NCBI GenBank assembly: GCA_018671245.1 | Contig: JABHIB010000002.1 | Location: 1-64,000, forward strand | Length of the DNA stretch: 64,000 nt | Source of the DNA: an archaeon | Lineage (GTDB): Archaea; Nanobdellota; Nanobdellia; SCGC-AAA011-G17; PNOQ01 | Direction of reading: 5' to 3' | Shown here: piece after piece, positions 54,380 through 63,000 of the stretch | Numbering within the stretch: the first letter of the stretch is position 1 | Layout of the letters: each line of letters begins with the position of its first letter | Translations under genes and position numbers: made by a program | The notes under the pieces: generated by a model | Told to the model about the DNA's origin: nothing | Database searches by the model: none | The model's input: only the letters and a program-made list of their open reading frames with translations

Positions 54380-56539
54380 ATGGCAGACATATCTATTGAA
54401 AAAATGAGAAAAGTGGCAGAGGATCCTAAATTTATCAGGAACATTGCTATTGCGGCGCATATCGATCACGGTAAAACAACTTTTTCTGATAATTTATTGG
54501 CTGGTGCTGGTATGCTTTCAGAAGATTTAGCTGGTTCTCAAAGAGCTTTAGATTTTCATGATGATGAGACAGAAAGAGGTATTACTATTGATTCTGCTAA
54601 TGTTAGTATGATTCACAAAGTTAGTGATAAAGATTATTTAATTAATTTAATTGATACTCCTGGACATGTTGATTTTGGAGGAGATGTTACTAGGGCTATG
54701 AGAGCTGTTGATGGTGCAGTTGTTTTATGTTGTGCTGTTGAAGGGATCATGCCTCAGACTGAAACTGTTTTGAAACAAGCTCTTAAGGAGATGGTTCGAC
54801 CGGTTTTGTTCATTAATAAAGTTGATAGACTGATAAAAGAAGTAAAGTTAACTCCTGAAGCTATGCAGGAAAAATTTATGCAAATAGTTACAGACATTAA
54901 TAAATTCATTTTCAATTATGCACCTGAAGAATTTAAAGAAAAATGGCAGGTTAGTATAAATGATGGTAGTGTTGCATTTGGTTCAGCATTCCATAATTGG
55001 GGAATTAGTGTTCCTTACATGAAAAAACATAACATTTCATTTAAAGATATTATTACTGCTTATGATGATGATAATCATAAGGAATTAGCAAAGAAAGCTC
55101 CAATACACGAAGTGGTATTAGATATGACTGTAGAGCATCACAATAATCCTATGATAGCTCAAGCTTATCGTATTCCAAAAATCTGGCATGGAGATAAAGA
55201 TTCAGAATTAGGAAAATCGTTAATTAATTGTGACCCTAATGGTCCGGTTGCTTTTGTTGTAACTAAAGTTGTTGTGGATAAACATGCTGGAGAGATTGCA
55301 GCAGGTCGTTTATTTTCTGGAACTTTGAAACAAGGAGATAGTGTATATCTTAATGCTGGAAAGAAACAGGTTAGATTACAGCAAGTTTCTGTTTACAAGG
55401 GTGCACAAAGAACTGCATTAGAATCAATTCCTGCAGGAAATATTGTAGGGTTAGTTGGATTGAAAGATACGTTTGCTGGAGAGACTATTTCTTCAGAACC
55501 TATAGAACCATTCGAGGCTATTAAACACATTTTTGAACCGGTTATTACTAAATCTATCGAGCCAAAAAGGGCTGCAGACTTACCTAAACTTATTGAAGTT
55601 CTGAAGCAAGTTGCTAAAGAAGATCCGAGTATTCAAGTTAATATTAATGAAGATACTGGTGAGAATTTAATGAGTGGAATGGGAGAATTACACTTAGAAA
55701 TTATTGAAAATAGAATTAAAACTGAGAAGAATATGGATGTTATCACCTCTCCTCCAATTGTTTCTTACAGAGAAACAGTTAATAGAGAGAGTCAGATTAT
55801 GGAAGGAAAAAGTCCTAACAAACATAATAAATTCTTCATATCTGTTGAACCTCTATCTGATGATATATATGGTGCAATAAAATCTGGTGATTTACCAGAA
55901 TTAAGAATTAAGAAAAAGCATACTGATATTGTTGAAAAACTTGTTGATCTTGGAGTTGCTTCTAAAGAAGCTAAGAAGTGGAGAGAGTTGTACAAGGGAA
56001 ACGCATTAGTTGATAATACAAGAGGTATTGTTTACATCAATGAAGTTATTGAGATGATTATGGATGCTTTTGAGCAAGTTATTGATGCGGGCCCTCTAGC
56101 AAGAGAGAACTGCGGTAAAATGCTTGTTAGAATAAATGATATGAAACTTCACGAGGATACTATTCACAGAGGTCCTGCCCAGGTTTATCCTGCTATTCGT
56201 GAGTCCATAAAGGGTGCGATGGAAAACGGTGGATCTTTCTTATTAGAACCTATTCAAGAGATTCAAATTGAGAGTCCTGCAGATTATCTTGGTGATTTAT
56301 CTGCTTTAGTTCAGAATAAGCGTGGTCAGTTGATTAATGTTGATCAAAAAGGTGAACACATCACTGTTAAGGCTAAATTACCTGTTGGTGAAATGTTTGG
56401 ATTAGCTTCAGATTTAAGATCAGCAACATCCGGTAAGGGAAGTTACTTTATTGTAGATCAGAGCTTTGAGAAATTACCAGCTAACTTACAACCTAAGATT
56501 GTGACTCAAATAAGAGAGAGAAAAGGTTTAAGGGTTTAA
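54380..56539 (+). CDS. fusA: Translation elongation factor EF-2
   Basis: 719 residues: G1 AAHIDHGKTTF, switch DDETERGITI, DTPGHVDFGG and NKVD, then domains II-V. The diphthamide target His is in LHEDTIHRGPAQVYP. It drives translocation and works with Sdo1 in 50S maturation. TTTTATAAA at 54348-54356 is its promoter. It is separated from the S12/S7 operon, where it often lies in other archaea. Confidence 0.98.
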   Translation: MADISIEKMRKVAEDPKFIRNIAIAAHIDHGKTTFSDNLLAGAGMLSEDLAGSQRALDFHDDETERGITIDSANVSMIHKVSDKDYLINLIDTPGHVDFGGDVTRAMRAVDGAVVLCCAVEGIMPQTETVLKQALKEMVRPVLFINKVDRLIKEVKLTPEAMQEKFMQIVTDINKFIFNYAPEEFKEKWQVSINDGSVAFGSAFHNWGISVPYMKKHNISFKDIITAYDDDNHKELAKKAPIHEVVLDMTVEHHNNPMIAQAYRIPKIWHGDKDSELGKSLINCDPNGPVAFVVTKVVVDKHAGEIAAGRLFSGTLKQGDSVYLNAGKKQVRLQQVSVYKGAQRTALESIPAGNIVGLVGLKDTFAGETISSEPIEPFEAIKHIFEPVITKSIEPKRAADLPKLIEVLKQVAKEDPSIQVNINEDTGENLMSGMGELHLEIIENRIKTEKNMDVITSPPIVSYRETVNRESQIMEGKSPNKHNKFFISVEPLSDDIYGAIKSGDLPELRIKKKHTDIVEKLVDLGVASKEAKKWRELYKGNALVDNTRGIVYINEVIEMIMDAFEQVIDAGPLARENCGKMLVRINDMKLHEDTIHRGPAQVYPAIRESIKGAMENGGSFLLEPIQEIQIESPADYLGDLSALVQNKRGQLINVDQKGEHITVKAKLPVGEMFGLASDLRSATSGKGSYFIVDQSFEKLPANLQPKIVTQIRERKGLRV

Positions 56540-56542
56540 TTT

Positions 56543-56953
56543 TTAGAGCAGAACTGCCAGCATTACAATAGCGCCGAATATAATACCTGCGAAAACTTGT
56601 AGTGTTGTATGTCCTTCTCTTTTTAATTGTTCTACCAGAGTCTCGTTAGGATATAATTTTTTGAATATTTTCTTTTGTTTTTCAACTTCTAATCTAACTC
56701 CTAAGGAATCTCTTATTACTATTGCACTGAAAGCTATAGTTACTAAAGTTAACATAGAAAGTTTTTCTGTCAATAACATCGCCGTACTTAGTGCCGATAC
56801 GAATGAGGAGTGTGAACTAGGCATTCCACCATCAACAAATAGTTGAGATAGGGATAGTTTTCTTGTTTTAATTATTTCTGTAATTGTTTTTATTGTTTGA
56901 GGGATAAATGTTGCTAAAATTAATCCTATGAATATCTTGTAAAATATTTCCAT
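56543..56953 (-). CDS. DUF212/YuiD-like membrane protein (acid phosphatase-related)
   Basis: 136 residues with about four TM segments. DGGMPSSHSSFVSALSTA, AIVIRDSLGVRLEVEKQ and the EGHTTLQVFAGIIFGA end match the DUF212 (divergent PAP2-like) family. GMPSSHS and REGHTTLQV resemble the phosphatase catalytic motifs, so a lipid phosphate substrate is possible. Convergent with fusA with a 3-nt gap. Confidence 0.85.
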   Translation of the reverse strand: MEIFYKIFIGLILATFIPQTIKTITEIIKTRKLSLSQLFVDGGMPSSHSSFVSALSTAMLLTEKLSMLTLVTIAFSAIVIRDSLGVRLEVEKQKKIFKKLYPNETLVEQLKREGHTTLQVFAGIIFGAIVMLAVLL

Positions 56954-57051
56954 ATTGATAAATTAATAATTCGATTTATAAGTTTATTCGTGATTATTAT
57001 TTTTTTGACTGTTTTCGTAGAATTTATAAGATTATCTTACTTTCTTAATTT

Positions 57052-58050
57052 ATGGAAAAACTTCAAACTCAAGTGTATAATGATCTGATGGAGGATCCAA
57101 TATCTAAATTATTAATTGATTATTATGTGAATGTTCAAGTAAATGGAGTTAATAGTTCGGAACTTCCTAGATTTAGTGAAATATCTTCTAAAAATAATAA
57201 AAGTTGTGGGATATCTATTAATAATATATTTATGTTAAGATCTATTAAGGCTATGAGAGATATAATTGGAGGAGATACAATCTCTTATCAAGATGTTTGT
57301 TATCCTTATGAGGATTTGCCTTATGATTCTACTTGGACTTCTCTCTCCAGACTAGAAGAATGGTTTATGTCTGATCAGGGAACTTATGAACAAGGAGTTT
57401 CTGGAAAAGACGGAATTTTGTTTGCATTTGATTCTTGGATAAATGGAAAGGATGAGCTTATTGAAGTTAATGATAGTGCAAGAATTTATCATAATAAACT
57501 TGTAGGGGGAGAACCTAGGTCTGAATTTATGACACTAATGTTGAATTTATTCAGATATGATATGAAATCAACTTTATCTGAATTAGTTCATTCAAAGGGT
57601 GTCGGATCAGGGACTACTTCACAAGTATCGGAAATGGCCTTTGGTGCAATGTTAGCTGGTCCAACTATAAATGCTAGAACTTATAGATTAAGGAATACTA
57701 AGATTTCTCAAACTCTTGATGTTGGACATTTCATGGTTTATAATGTTGGTCTCACAGAAAAGCTAGTCGATGAGATGGTGTCTGAAAATTTTGATTTTAA
57801 TGCTATTTATGATCCAAAAAATAGAGTTGTTGATATTGTAGAAGATTGGAAAATTTGTTTTGATAAAGTTAGAAACCACTGTAATTCATTATATAGATCT
57901 CCTCGAGATTTGTTAGATTTATCAAGAACTTTGATTTATGCAGAACAAAAAGATGGTGAAAAAATTATAAGATGTAATTTCAAACCAGTTTCGCCAGAAT
58001 ATGATGAAAATATTACTTCTTATCTAGGAGTTACTCAGAATGGGAAATAA
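57052..58050 (+). CDS. Unrecognised protein, first gene of radical-SAM/TPP operon
   Basis: 332 residues, soluble, no signal or TM. Possible landmarks: VSGKDGILFAFDSWINGKDE, HSKGVGSGTTSQVSEMAFGA and INARTYRLRNTK. I cannot place it in a family and it does not show the PEP mutase motifs that would make it the missing partner of the TPP enzyme downstream. TTTATAAG at 57023-57030 is the operon promoter (ATG 22 nt later). It overlaps the next gene by 11 bp, so the products are probably needed together. Confidence 0.7.
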   Translation: MEKLQTQVYNDLMEDPISKLLIDYYVNVQVNGVNSSELPRFSEISSKNNKSCGISINNIFMLRSIKAMRDIIGGDTISYQDVCYPYEDLPYDSTWTSLSRLEEWFMSDQGTYEQGVSGKDGILFAFDSWINGKDELIEVNDSARIYHNKLVGGEPRSEFMTLMLNLFRYDMKSTLSELVHSKGVGSGTTSQVSEMAFGAMLAGPTINARTYRLRNTKISQTLDVGHFMVYNVGLTEKLVDEMVSENFDFNAIYDPKNRVVDIVEDWKICFDKVRNHCNSLYRSPRDLLDLSRTLIYAEQKDGEKIIRCNFKPVSPEYDENITSYLGVTQNGK

Positions 58051-59158
58051 TAGAATATTAAATACATTAGATGATGCAAAAAGACTAAGTGCTGAATATA
58101 ATATACCTCTAACTGATATTATTTTGATAGGATTAAATATCGAAGGGGCTTATGATTCATCAATTGTTTCAGATAGGATGAGATTCAATATGGTCCCAGA
58201 TAATAGTGGAGGAAATGAGTTTTATTTCGCATTAACTAATACTAAAGATTCGAGATGGAAGATTAATGGTGGTGAACTTTCATTTAATGGTGAAAGGATA
58301 GGAAAAGTAGGAAATACTGAAGAAGATACTTGCGATAATACTTATTGGAGAAGATTTATTTCTTTAGGTGGAAAAAATTGTGGAACTGAATTGACTATAA
58401 ATTCAAATTCTAGAAGTTTTTGTTCTGGTTGTGAATTCTGTGGCACATATAATCTTAGTCCAGAGGATCAAGATGAAAAAGATTTATCTAATCCTGATAA
58501 ATTAAGAAGAAAATTGGATAATATCTTGTTAGAGAATGATATTGTAGATTTATCTAACTTGCATGAAATTGGAGTCGTAACTGGATGTTTTCCTAATGAA
58601 AATTTAACCTTACAACATCTTAATATGTTACATGATGTTTTGAGAGGAGATTATGATTTTTCTGGCGAATTGAAATATGTTGGTTCACAGATACAGTCTA
58701 GGGAGGCTTTAGAAAATTTAGTATCTCACGGACCGACTGGAATCTCTCAAACTGTTGAATGTTTTGAAAGGAGAGATATATTATTGCAACCAAAAAAACA
58801 ATTGTCTTTAGATTTTGCAAGGGAAATACTTGATAATGCTAAAGATTTAGGAATTAATACAACTTTATTATATATTATGGGACTTGATAAGTTATCTACT
58901 TTTGAAAATGAGATGAAATTATTTGTTCCATATCTAACTAAAATGCCAGTTATTAATACCTTGCAAGAATATGTTGAGGGGCAGAGTGATTTAAGAGTTC
59001 CAGAAGCAAGATCTATGGAATATTATTTAAAAGCTAGAAAGATAATGGAAGAAATCTGTGAACCTTTAGGTTTTAAACCTAATGTGTGGGAAAATTATAG
59101 AGGGCTATGGTTTACTGAATATTCTAAGGAGGGGTTAGAAAATGTCATCAGAATTTAA
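58040..59158 (+). CDS. Radical SAM-like enzyme with C-x2-C-x2-C
   Basis: 372 residues. The cluster motif is FCSGCEFCGTYNL: C128, C131 and C134, spaced C-x2-C-x2-C instead of the canonical C-x3-C-x2-C. The following part looks like a TIM-barrel radical SAM core (HEIGVVTGCFPNENLTLQHL, YDFSGELKYVGSQIQ, SQTVECFERR, NTTLLYIMGLDKL). If it is one, it would use SAM and a 4Fe-4S cluster. The first ~120 residues are a separate unrecognised domain. It overlaps both neighbours (11 and 17 bp). Confidence 0.65.
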   Translation: MGNNRILNTLDDAKRLSAEYNIPLTDIILIGLNIEGAYDSSIVSDRMRFNMVPDNSGGNEFYFALTNTKDSRWKINGGELSFNGERIGKVGNTEEDTCDNTYWRRFISLGGKNCGTELTINSNSRSFCSGCEFCGTYNLSPEDQDEKDLSNPDKLRRKLDNILLENDIVDLSNLHEIGVVTGCFPNENLTLQHLNMLHDVLRGDYDFSGELKYVGSQIQSREALENLVSHGPTGISQTVECFERRDILLQPKKQLSLDFAREILDNAKDLGINTTLLYIMGLDKLSTFENEMKLFVPYLTKMPVINTLQEYVEGQSDLRVPEARSMEYYLKARKIMEEICEPLGFKPNVWENYRGLWFTEYSKEGLENVIRI

Positions 59159-60356
59159 TAGTTTATCAATTTCTGGCCATGATCCTTCTGATGAAGTCCA
59201 TAAAAGTCTTAAGAAAAATGGAGTGAATTTTGCAACAGGATTACCTTGTGGAATATTAAGATATTTTATGCATAATCTTACAAATGATTCAGAGATATTA
59301 CATATGCCAGGATTAAATGAACCTGAAACAATTGGTATTGCAACAGGAGCATGGCTTGCTGGAAAAACTCCTGCAATTTATATGCAAAATTCTGGAATGT
59401 TGAAATCTGTGAATGACATTGCAGGATTAATGATGGCTAGTAAGGCACCTTCAATAATTCTTGCAACTTATAGAGGATGTTCTGGAGATAATGCTACTCA
59501 ACATCAGATCACTGGTAGCATTACAAAACCTACTCTTGATGCATTAGGGTTGGAGTATCATGAATTAAGCGATGACAATATTTCAGGTACGATTGATGAT
59601 TGTTTCAATTTTATGGATGAAAGTGGATTTCCTGCAGTGTTATTAGTTAAAAGAGGGTGGTCTAATACAGAGGTTTTGAAAGATGTTTCTTTATATGCTG
59701 AAGAATTGAGAGATGAACTTAATTATCCTGTTGATCCTACTCTTGCAGTAGATAATGCCCTTTCAAAAATTATAGATTATAGAGATGGTAATATCCTTGA
59801 TAGGGATAGATCTCTTGATTCAATGTTTGAAGTTATAGGGAGAGATTCTGCAGTTTTTTCGTCTACTGGAATTATGAGTAGGTATATTTTTGAGAATTTT
59901 GATAGTCCGAATCAATTTTATAATTGTGGTGGTTTTGGTCAGACCTCAGTTATAGGGTCAGGATTTGCAGCGTCTAGAAAAGATGTGAATACTATTGCTA
60001 TTGATGGAGATTCAAGTTTACTTACTAATTTTGGCGCATTAGTCACTAATGGTAATCTGGGAACTTCAAATTTTACTCACATTGTTGTCGATAATGCAGC
60101 ATATGGTTCATGTTCAGAAGAAAAATCATTATCATTATCTGCCAATATCCCTCTGGTTGCTGCTATTCAAGATTATAAGAATGTGTTTCTTGTAGATTCT
60201 GCAGTTGGCATTCAAAAATCAATAGAATTGAGTTCGAACTTTAATGGACCAAATTTAATATATCTTAATATTAAGTTGGGTGGACCTAGGAATCCAAAAC
60301 GACCGTTAGATATGGACATTACTGCGAGGAGATTTAAAGAGTATTTCTCACAATAG
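59142..60356 (+). CDS. TPP-dependent decarboxylase, phosphonopyruvate/sulfopyruvate decarboxylase-like
   Basis: 404 residues carrying both halves of the family. The N-terminal Pyr domain has GLPCGIL, YMQNSGMLKSVNDI and GCSGDNATQHQITG. The C-terminal TPP domain has GGFGQTSVIGSG, IDGDSSLLTNFGAL and VDNAAYGS, where D-G-D and N would bind Mg and TPP. Relatives are Ppd (phosphonopyruvate to phosphonoacetaldehyde) and ComDE (sulfopyruvate to sulfoacetaldehyde). No PEP mutase or coenzyme M genes are in the window, so the substrate is open. It overlaps the previous gene by 17 bp. Confidence 0.85.
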   Translation: MSSEFNSLSISGHDPSDEVHKSLKKNGVNFATGLPCGILRYFMHNLTNDSEILHMPGLNEPETIGIATGAWLAGKTPAIYMQNSGMLKSVNDIAGLMMASKAPSIILATYRGCSGDNATQHQITGSITKPTLDALGLEYHELSDDNISGTIDDCFNFMDESGFPAVLLVKRGWSNTEVLKDVSLYAEELRDELNYPVDPTLAVDNALSKIIDYRDGNILDRDRSLDSMFEVIGRDSAVFSSTGIMSRYIFENFDSPNQFYNCGGFGQTSVIGSGFAASRKDVNTIAIDGDSSLLTNFGALVTNGNLGTSNFTHIVVDNAAYGSCSEEKSLSLSANIPLVAAIQDYKNVFLVDSAVGIQKSIELSSNFNGPNLIYLNIKLGGPRNPKRPLDMDITARRFKEYFSQ

Positions 60357-60369
60357 GGTTTTATTGAAA

Positions 60370-61107
60370 ATGGAAACACTACAAAAAAATTATTCTGCAA
60401 TAATCTCTGATGCTGGAGATATTTTATTTAGTACTGTTAAAGGCCTTAAGAGAAAACAGGAAGTTATAGAGTATTTATCACATAGGTTTGATTCGAAAAT
60501 TCCTATTGATGAATCAGTAAAAAATTTTAAATATTATAATGACCTTGCTCAAACTAGTTTTGAGTTGTGGGAATCAATATTCTTATTTTCTAAATATGAA
60601 CTTGGAGAACAGATTGGATATGGAGATTGTAAACAACTTGAAGATTATATTGGTGCTCCAAATATAAAATTATTTGATGGAGTTGTAGATACCTTAGAAA
60701 AATTAGACTATCTAGGTTTGCCTTTTATTATTTTGACTAATGGTCCTAAATCTGGCAGATTCTATGATAGTTGTTTAGATGAAGTAATAAAAAGTGAATT
60801 AATTGAAAAAAAAGAGTTTGATAAATGGTCTTATAATTATGGTGATTATATTTTTGCCCAGATATCTTCAAAGGATCTTGGTGTGAGAAAGCCTGATGAA
60901 ATTATGTTTCAGACAGCATTTAATCTGGTTGATTCAACTGATTCTCCGAGAAATATTCTTTATGTTGCACACACAAAATCCGAGATTAATGGTGCCTTAA
61001 ATTTTGGATTTGATGTTGTAAATTGTGGCCCCGAAAACCTGGATGTCTCTCGAGATAATTTATATGAAATAAATAGATTTTCTGAATTATTAGGAATAAT
61101 CACATGA
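60370..61107 (+). CDS. HAD-like protein with altered motif IV
   Basis: 245 residues from the ATG at 60370. Motif I SDAGDILF (nucleophile Asp and second Asp present, as D-A-G-D), a helical cap, motif II LTNGPKS, motif III Lys in LGVRKPDEIMF. The usual motif IV G-D-x4-D is NILYVAHTKSEING, so the Mg-binding acidic pair is not evident. It may be a phosphatase with a changed metal site or a non-catalytic HAD. It overlaps the next gene by 4 bp. Confidence 0.72.
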   Translation: METLQKNYSAIISDAGDILFSTVKGLKRKQEVIEYLSHRFDSKIPIDESVKNFKYYNDLAQTSFELWESIFLFSKYELGEQIGYGDCKQLEDYIGAPNIKLFDGVVDTLEKLDYLGLPFIILTNGPKSGRFYDSCLDEVIKSELIEKKEFDKWSYNYGDYIFAQISSKDLGVRKPDEIMFQTAFNLVDSTDSPRNILYVAHTKSEINGALNFGFDVVNCGPENLDVSRDNLYEINRFSELLGIIT

Positions 61108-62390
61108 AAGTTGCATTAATTAACCCTAAACAGATGGATACAATAAATGGGAGATATCCTCATTTGGGTATTGGTAGTTTAGCTTCAATTTTGGAGAAAA
61201 ATAATATTGAGGTCAAAATATGGGATATGCCAGTTTCCGAACTTAATGAAGAAGATATAAGTAATATGTTACAAGATTATGATCCCGAGATTGTTGGAAT
61301 TACTAGTAATTCTTTTACATTTCTTGAAGCAAAAAAGCTTGCAGGCCTTTCAAAATCAATCAATCCGGATGTTTTAACGATTGTTGGAGGGCCACACATA
61401 TCTATTTATCCTGTTGAAACTTTAGTAAATAATGAATTTGATATCGCAATACCCGGAGAGGCAGAGATTTCATTCCTTAATGTAGTTCAAACTCTACAAA
61501 ACAATAAAAAATTAGAAGATATTAGAGGAGTAGTTTATAGAAACGGATCACAAATAATTAAGAATTCTCCAGAAAAATTGATAAGTAATTTAGATAATTT
61601 ACCTCTTCCTGCAAGGCATCTTATGCCTAATGATAGTTATTTTTCTCCAATTGCTCACAATGATAATTATAGTATTGTTACTACAGTTAGAGGTTGTCCT
61701 TTCAAATGTTTTTATTGTTCTTCGAATAATGGCAAATCATTTAGAATGAGAAGCCCATCAAATGTTGTTGATGAAATTGAGTTTTTGATAAATGAGTACG
61801 ATACAGAATATATTCAGTTTTATGATGATTCTTTCTCTTTTAATAAAAATAGAGTGAGAGAAATATGTCGTCAAATTAAAGAGAGAGATTTAGAATTTAA
61901 ATGGGATGTTAGAACTAGAGTTGATATGGTCGATGCCAAGATATTAGAGGATATGGAGGATGCAGGATGTAAAAGAATACGATATGGTATGGAATCTGGA
62001 GATCAAAGAATTTTAGATATTATGAGAAAGGGAATTACTCTTGAACAAATTAATAATGCAGTAGATTTAACAAAAGAAGTTGGAGGCATGGAGATTCTTG
62101 CGTATTTTATGATTGGAACTCCGGGAGAGACTCTTGAATCAATAGATAAAACGATAAGTTTGGCACAAAATCTTTCTGTTGACCATGTTCGTTTCAATAT
62201 CACTACTGCTTATCCTGGGACTGATATGTATAAGTTTGGTTTAGAAAGTGGTTATTTTGATCAGGATTATTGGTTGCAGTATGCTAGAGGCGAATTAGAC
62301 TATATTCCTGATTTGATTTTCGAAACCGAAGAATATAATCGAAATGATCTTGAAAAAATAATTAAACATGCAAAAGAAGTTTGTTCATAG
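61104..62390 (+). CDS. B12-binding domain radical SAM enzyme
   Basis: 428 residues. N-terminal cobalamin-binding Rossmann-like domain (KVALINPKQ, YPHLGIGSLASILEK, IVGITSNSFTF, IVGGPHISIYP, IPGEAEISF). Radical SAM domain with C198-x3-C202-x2-C205 (RGCPFKCFYCSS), FYDDSFSFNKNRV, RYGMESGDQRIL and FMIGTPGET. Such enzymes do methylations or other C-C/C-P chemistry on unactivated carbons or phosphinates; product here unknown. Last gene of the operon starting at 57052. Confidence 0.9.
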   Translation: MKVALINPKQMDTINGRYPHLGIGSLASILEKNNIEVKIWDMPVSELNEEDISNMLQDYDPEIVGITSNSFTFLEAKKLAGLSKSINPDVLTIVGGPHISIYPVETLVNNEFDIAIPGEAEISFLNVVQTLQNNKKLEDIRGVVYRNGSQIIKNSPEKLISNLDNLPLPARHLMPNDSYFSPIAHNDNYSIVTTVRGCPFKCFYCSSNNGKSFRMRSPSNVVDEIEFLINEYDTEYIQFYDDSFSFNKNRVREICRQIKERDLEFKWDVRTRVDMVDAKILEDMEDAGCKRIRYGMESGDQRILDIMRKGITLEQINNAVDLTKEVGGMEILAYFMIGTPGETLESIDKTISLAQNLSVDHVRFNITTAYPGTDMYKFGLESGYFDQDYWLQYARGELDYIPDLIFETEEYNRNDLEKIIKHAKEVCS

Positions 62391-62479
62391 ATAGTTTTAA
62401 ATATATTTAAAATTAATTCTATTATGCCTTAATTAATAGAAGGAAATATAGAGCATAGTAGTAAGTTTGTAAATTAAAA

Positions 62480-62484
62480 GGAGG
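62480..62484 (+). promoter_or_regulatory. Strong Shine-Dalgarno (AAAAGGAGGT)
   Basis: GGAGG, 7 nt before the ATG at 62492. The upstream box-A-like TTTTAAATA (about 62395) implies a leader of 60-70 nt. It stands out in a window of mostly leaderless genes. Confidence 0.65.
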
Positions 62485-62491
62485 TTTGAAT

Positions 62492-62698
62492 ATGATAGAA
62501 GCGATATTATTTTATTCATGTTTGGTTGATAGTTTGATTGCTAATGTATTAGCTTGGACTAATCAAAAATGGTATAAAAAAAGATATAAAAAAATGTCGA
62601 AGTATCTTCCTATGACTAAAAGTTGGTGTTTTGTGTATCTAGCTTTTGTATTATGGGTTGGATTTTCGTTACTAAGGCTTAATATTTTGCCTTGGTAG
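62492..62698 (+). CDS. Small two-TM protein
   Basis: 68 residues: TM at about 3-20 and 43-62, with a basic loop (WYKKRYKKMSKYLP) between. Start set by the strong GGAGG at 62480; a TTG at 62486 adds two residues. Unknown function. Confidence 0.65.
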   Translation: MIEAILFYSCLVDSLIANVLAWTNQKWYKKRYKKMSKYLPMTKSWCFVYLAFVLWVGFSLLRLNILPW

Positions 62699-62754
62699 TC
62701 CCATTTTTTTGAAATAGTAAGCTTTTTATAGGCATATTTTGTGATTTTATTAAA

Positions 62755-63000
62755 ATGTTATATGAAAAATTATTCCTATATAGTGAAGATGGGCCAAAAA
62801 TTGGTATTAATAGAGATTTGCCAAGATTGAAGTTTGATCATCATTTCAAAAATGTTGAGATTGAACCTATAAAACCTATAGTGATTGAACCGTTTAAGGC
62901 ACCTATTGAGTATGAGCCTGTAAATCCTATAGAACTAGAACCTTCCAAGCCTTTTGAAGTGGAACCTGTTATTCCAGAGTATCAACCTTTCAAAGAATAG
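62755..63000 (+). CDS. Proline/glutamate repeat protein
   Basis: 81 residues: the last ~45 consist of imperfect EPIKPIVIEPFKAPIEYEP-type repeats (about eight E-P or E-(Y/F)-x-P units). Such stretches form extended spacers; the first ~33 residues are unrecognised. CTTTTTATAG about 30 nt before the ATG. The 3' end overlaps the convergent metK stop by 19 bp. Confidence 0.55.
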   Translation: MLYEKLFLYSEDGPKIGINRDLPRLKFDHHFKNVEIEPIKPIVIEPFKAPIEYEPVNPIELEPSKPFEVEPVIPEYQPFKE

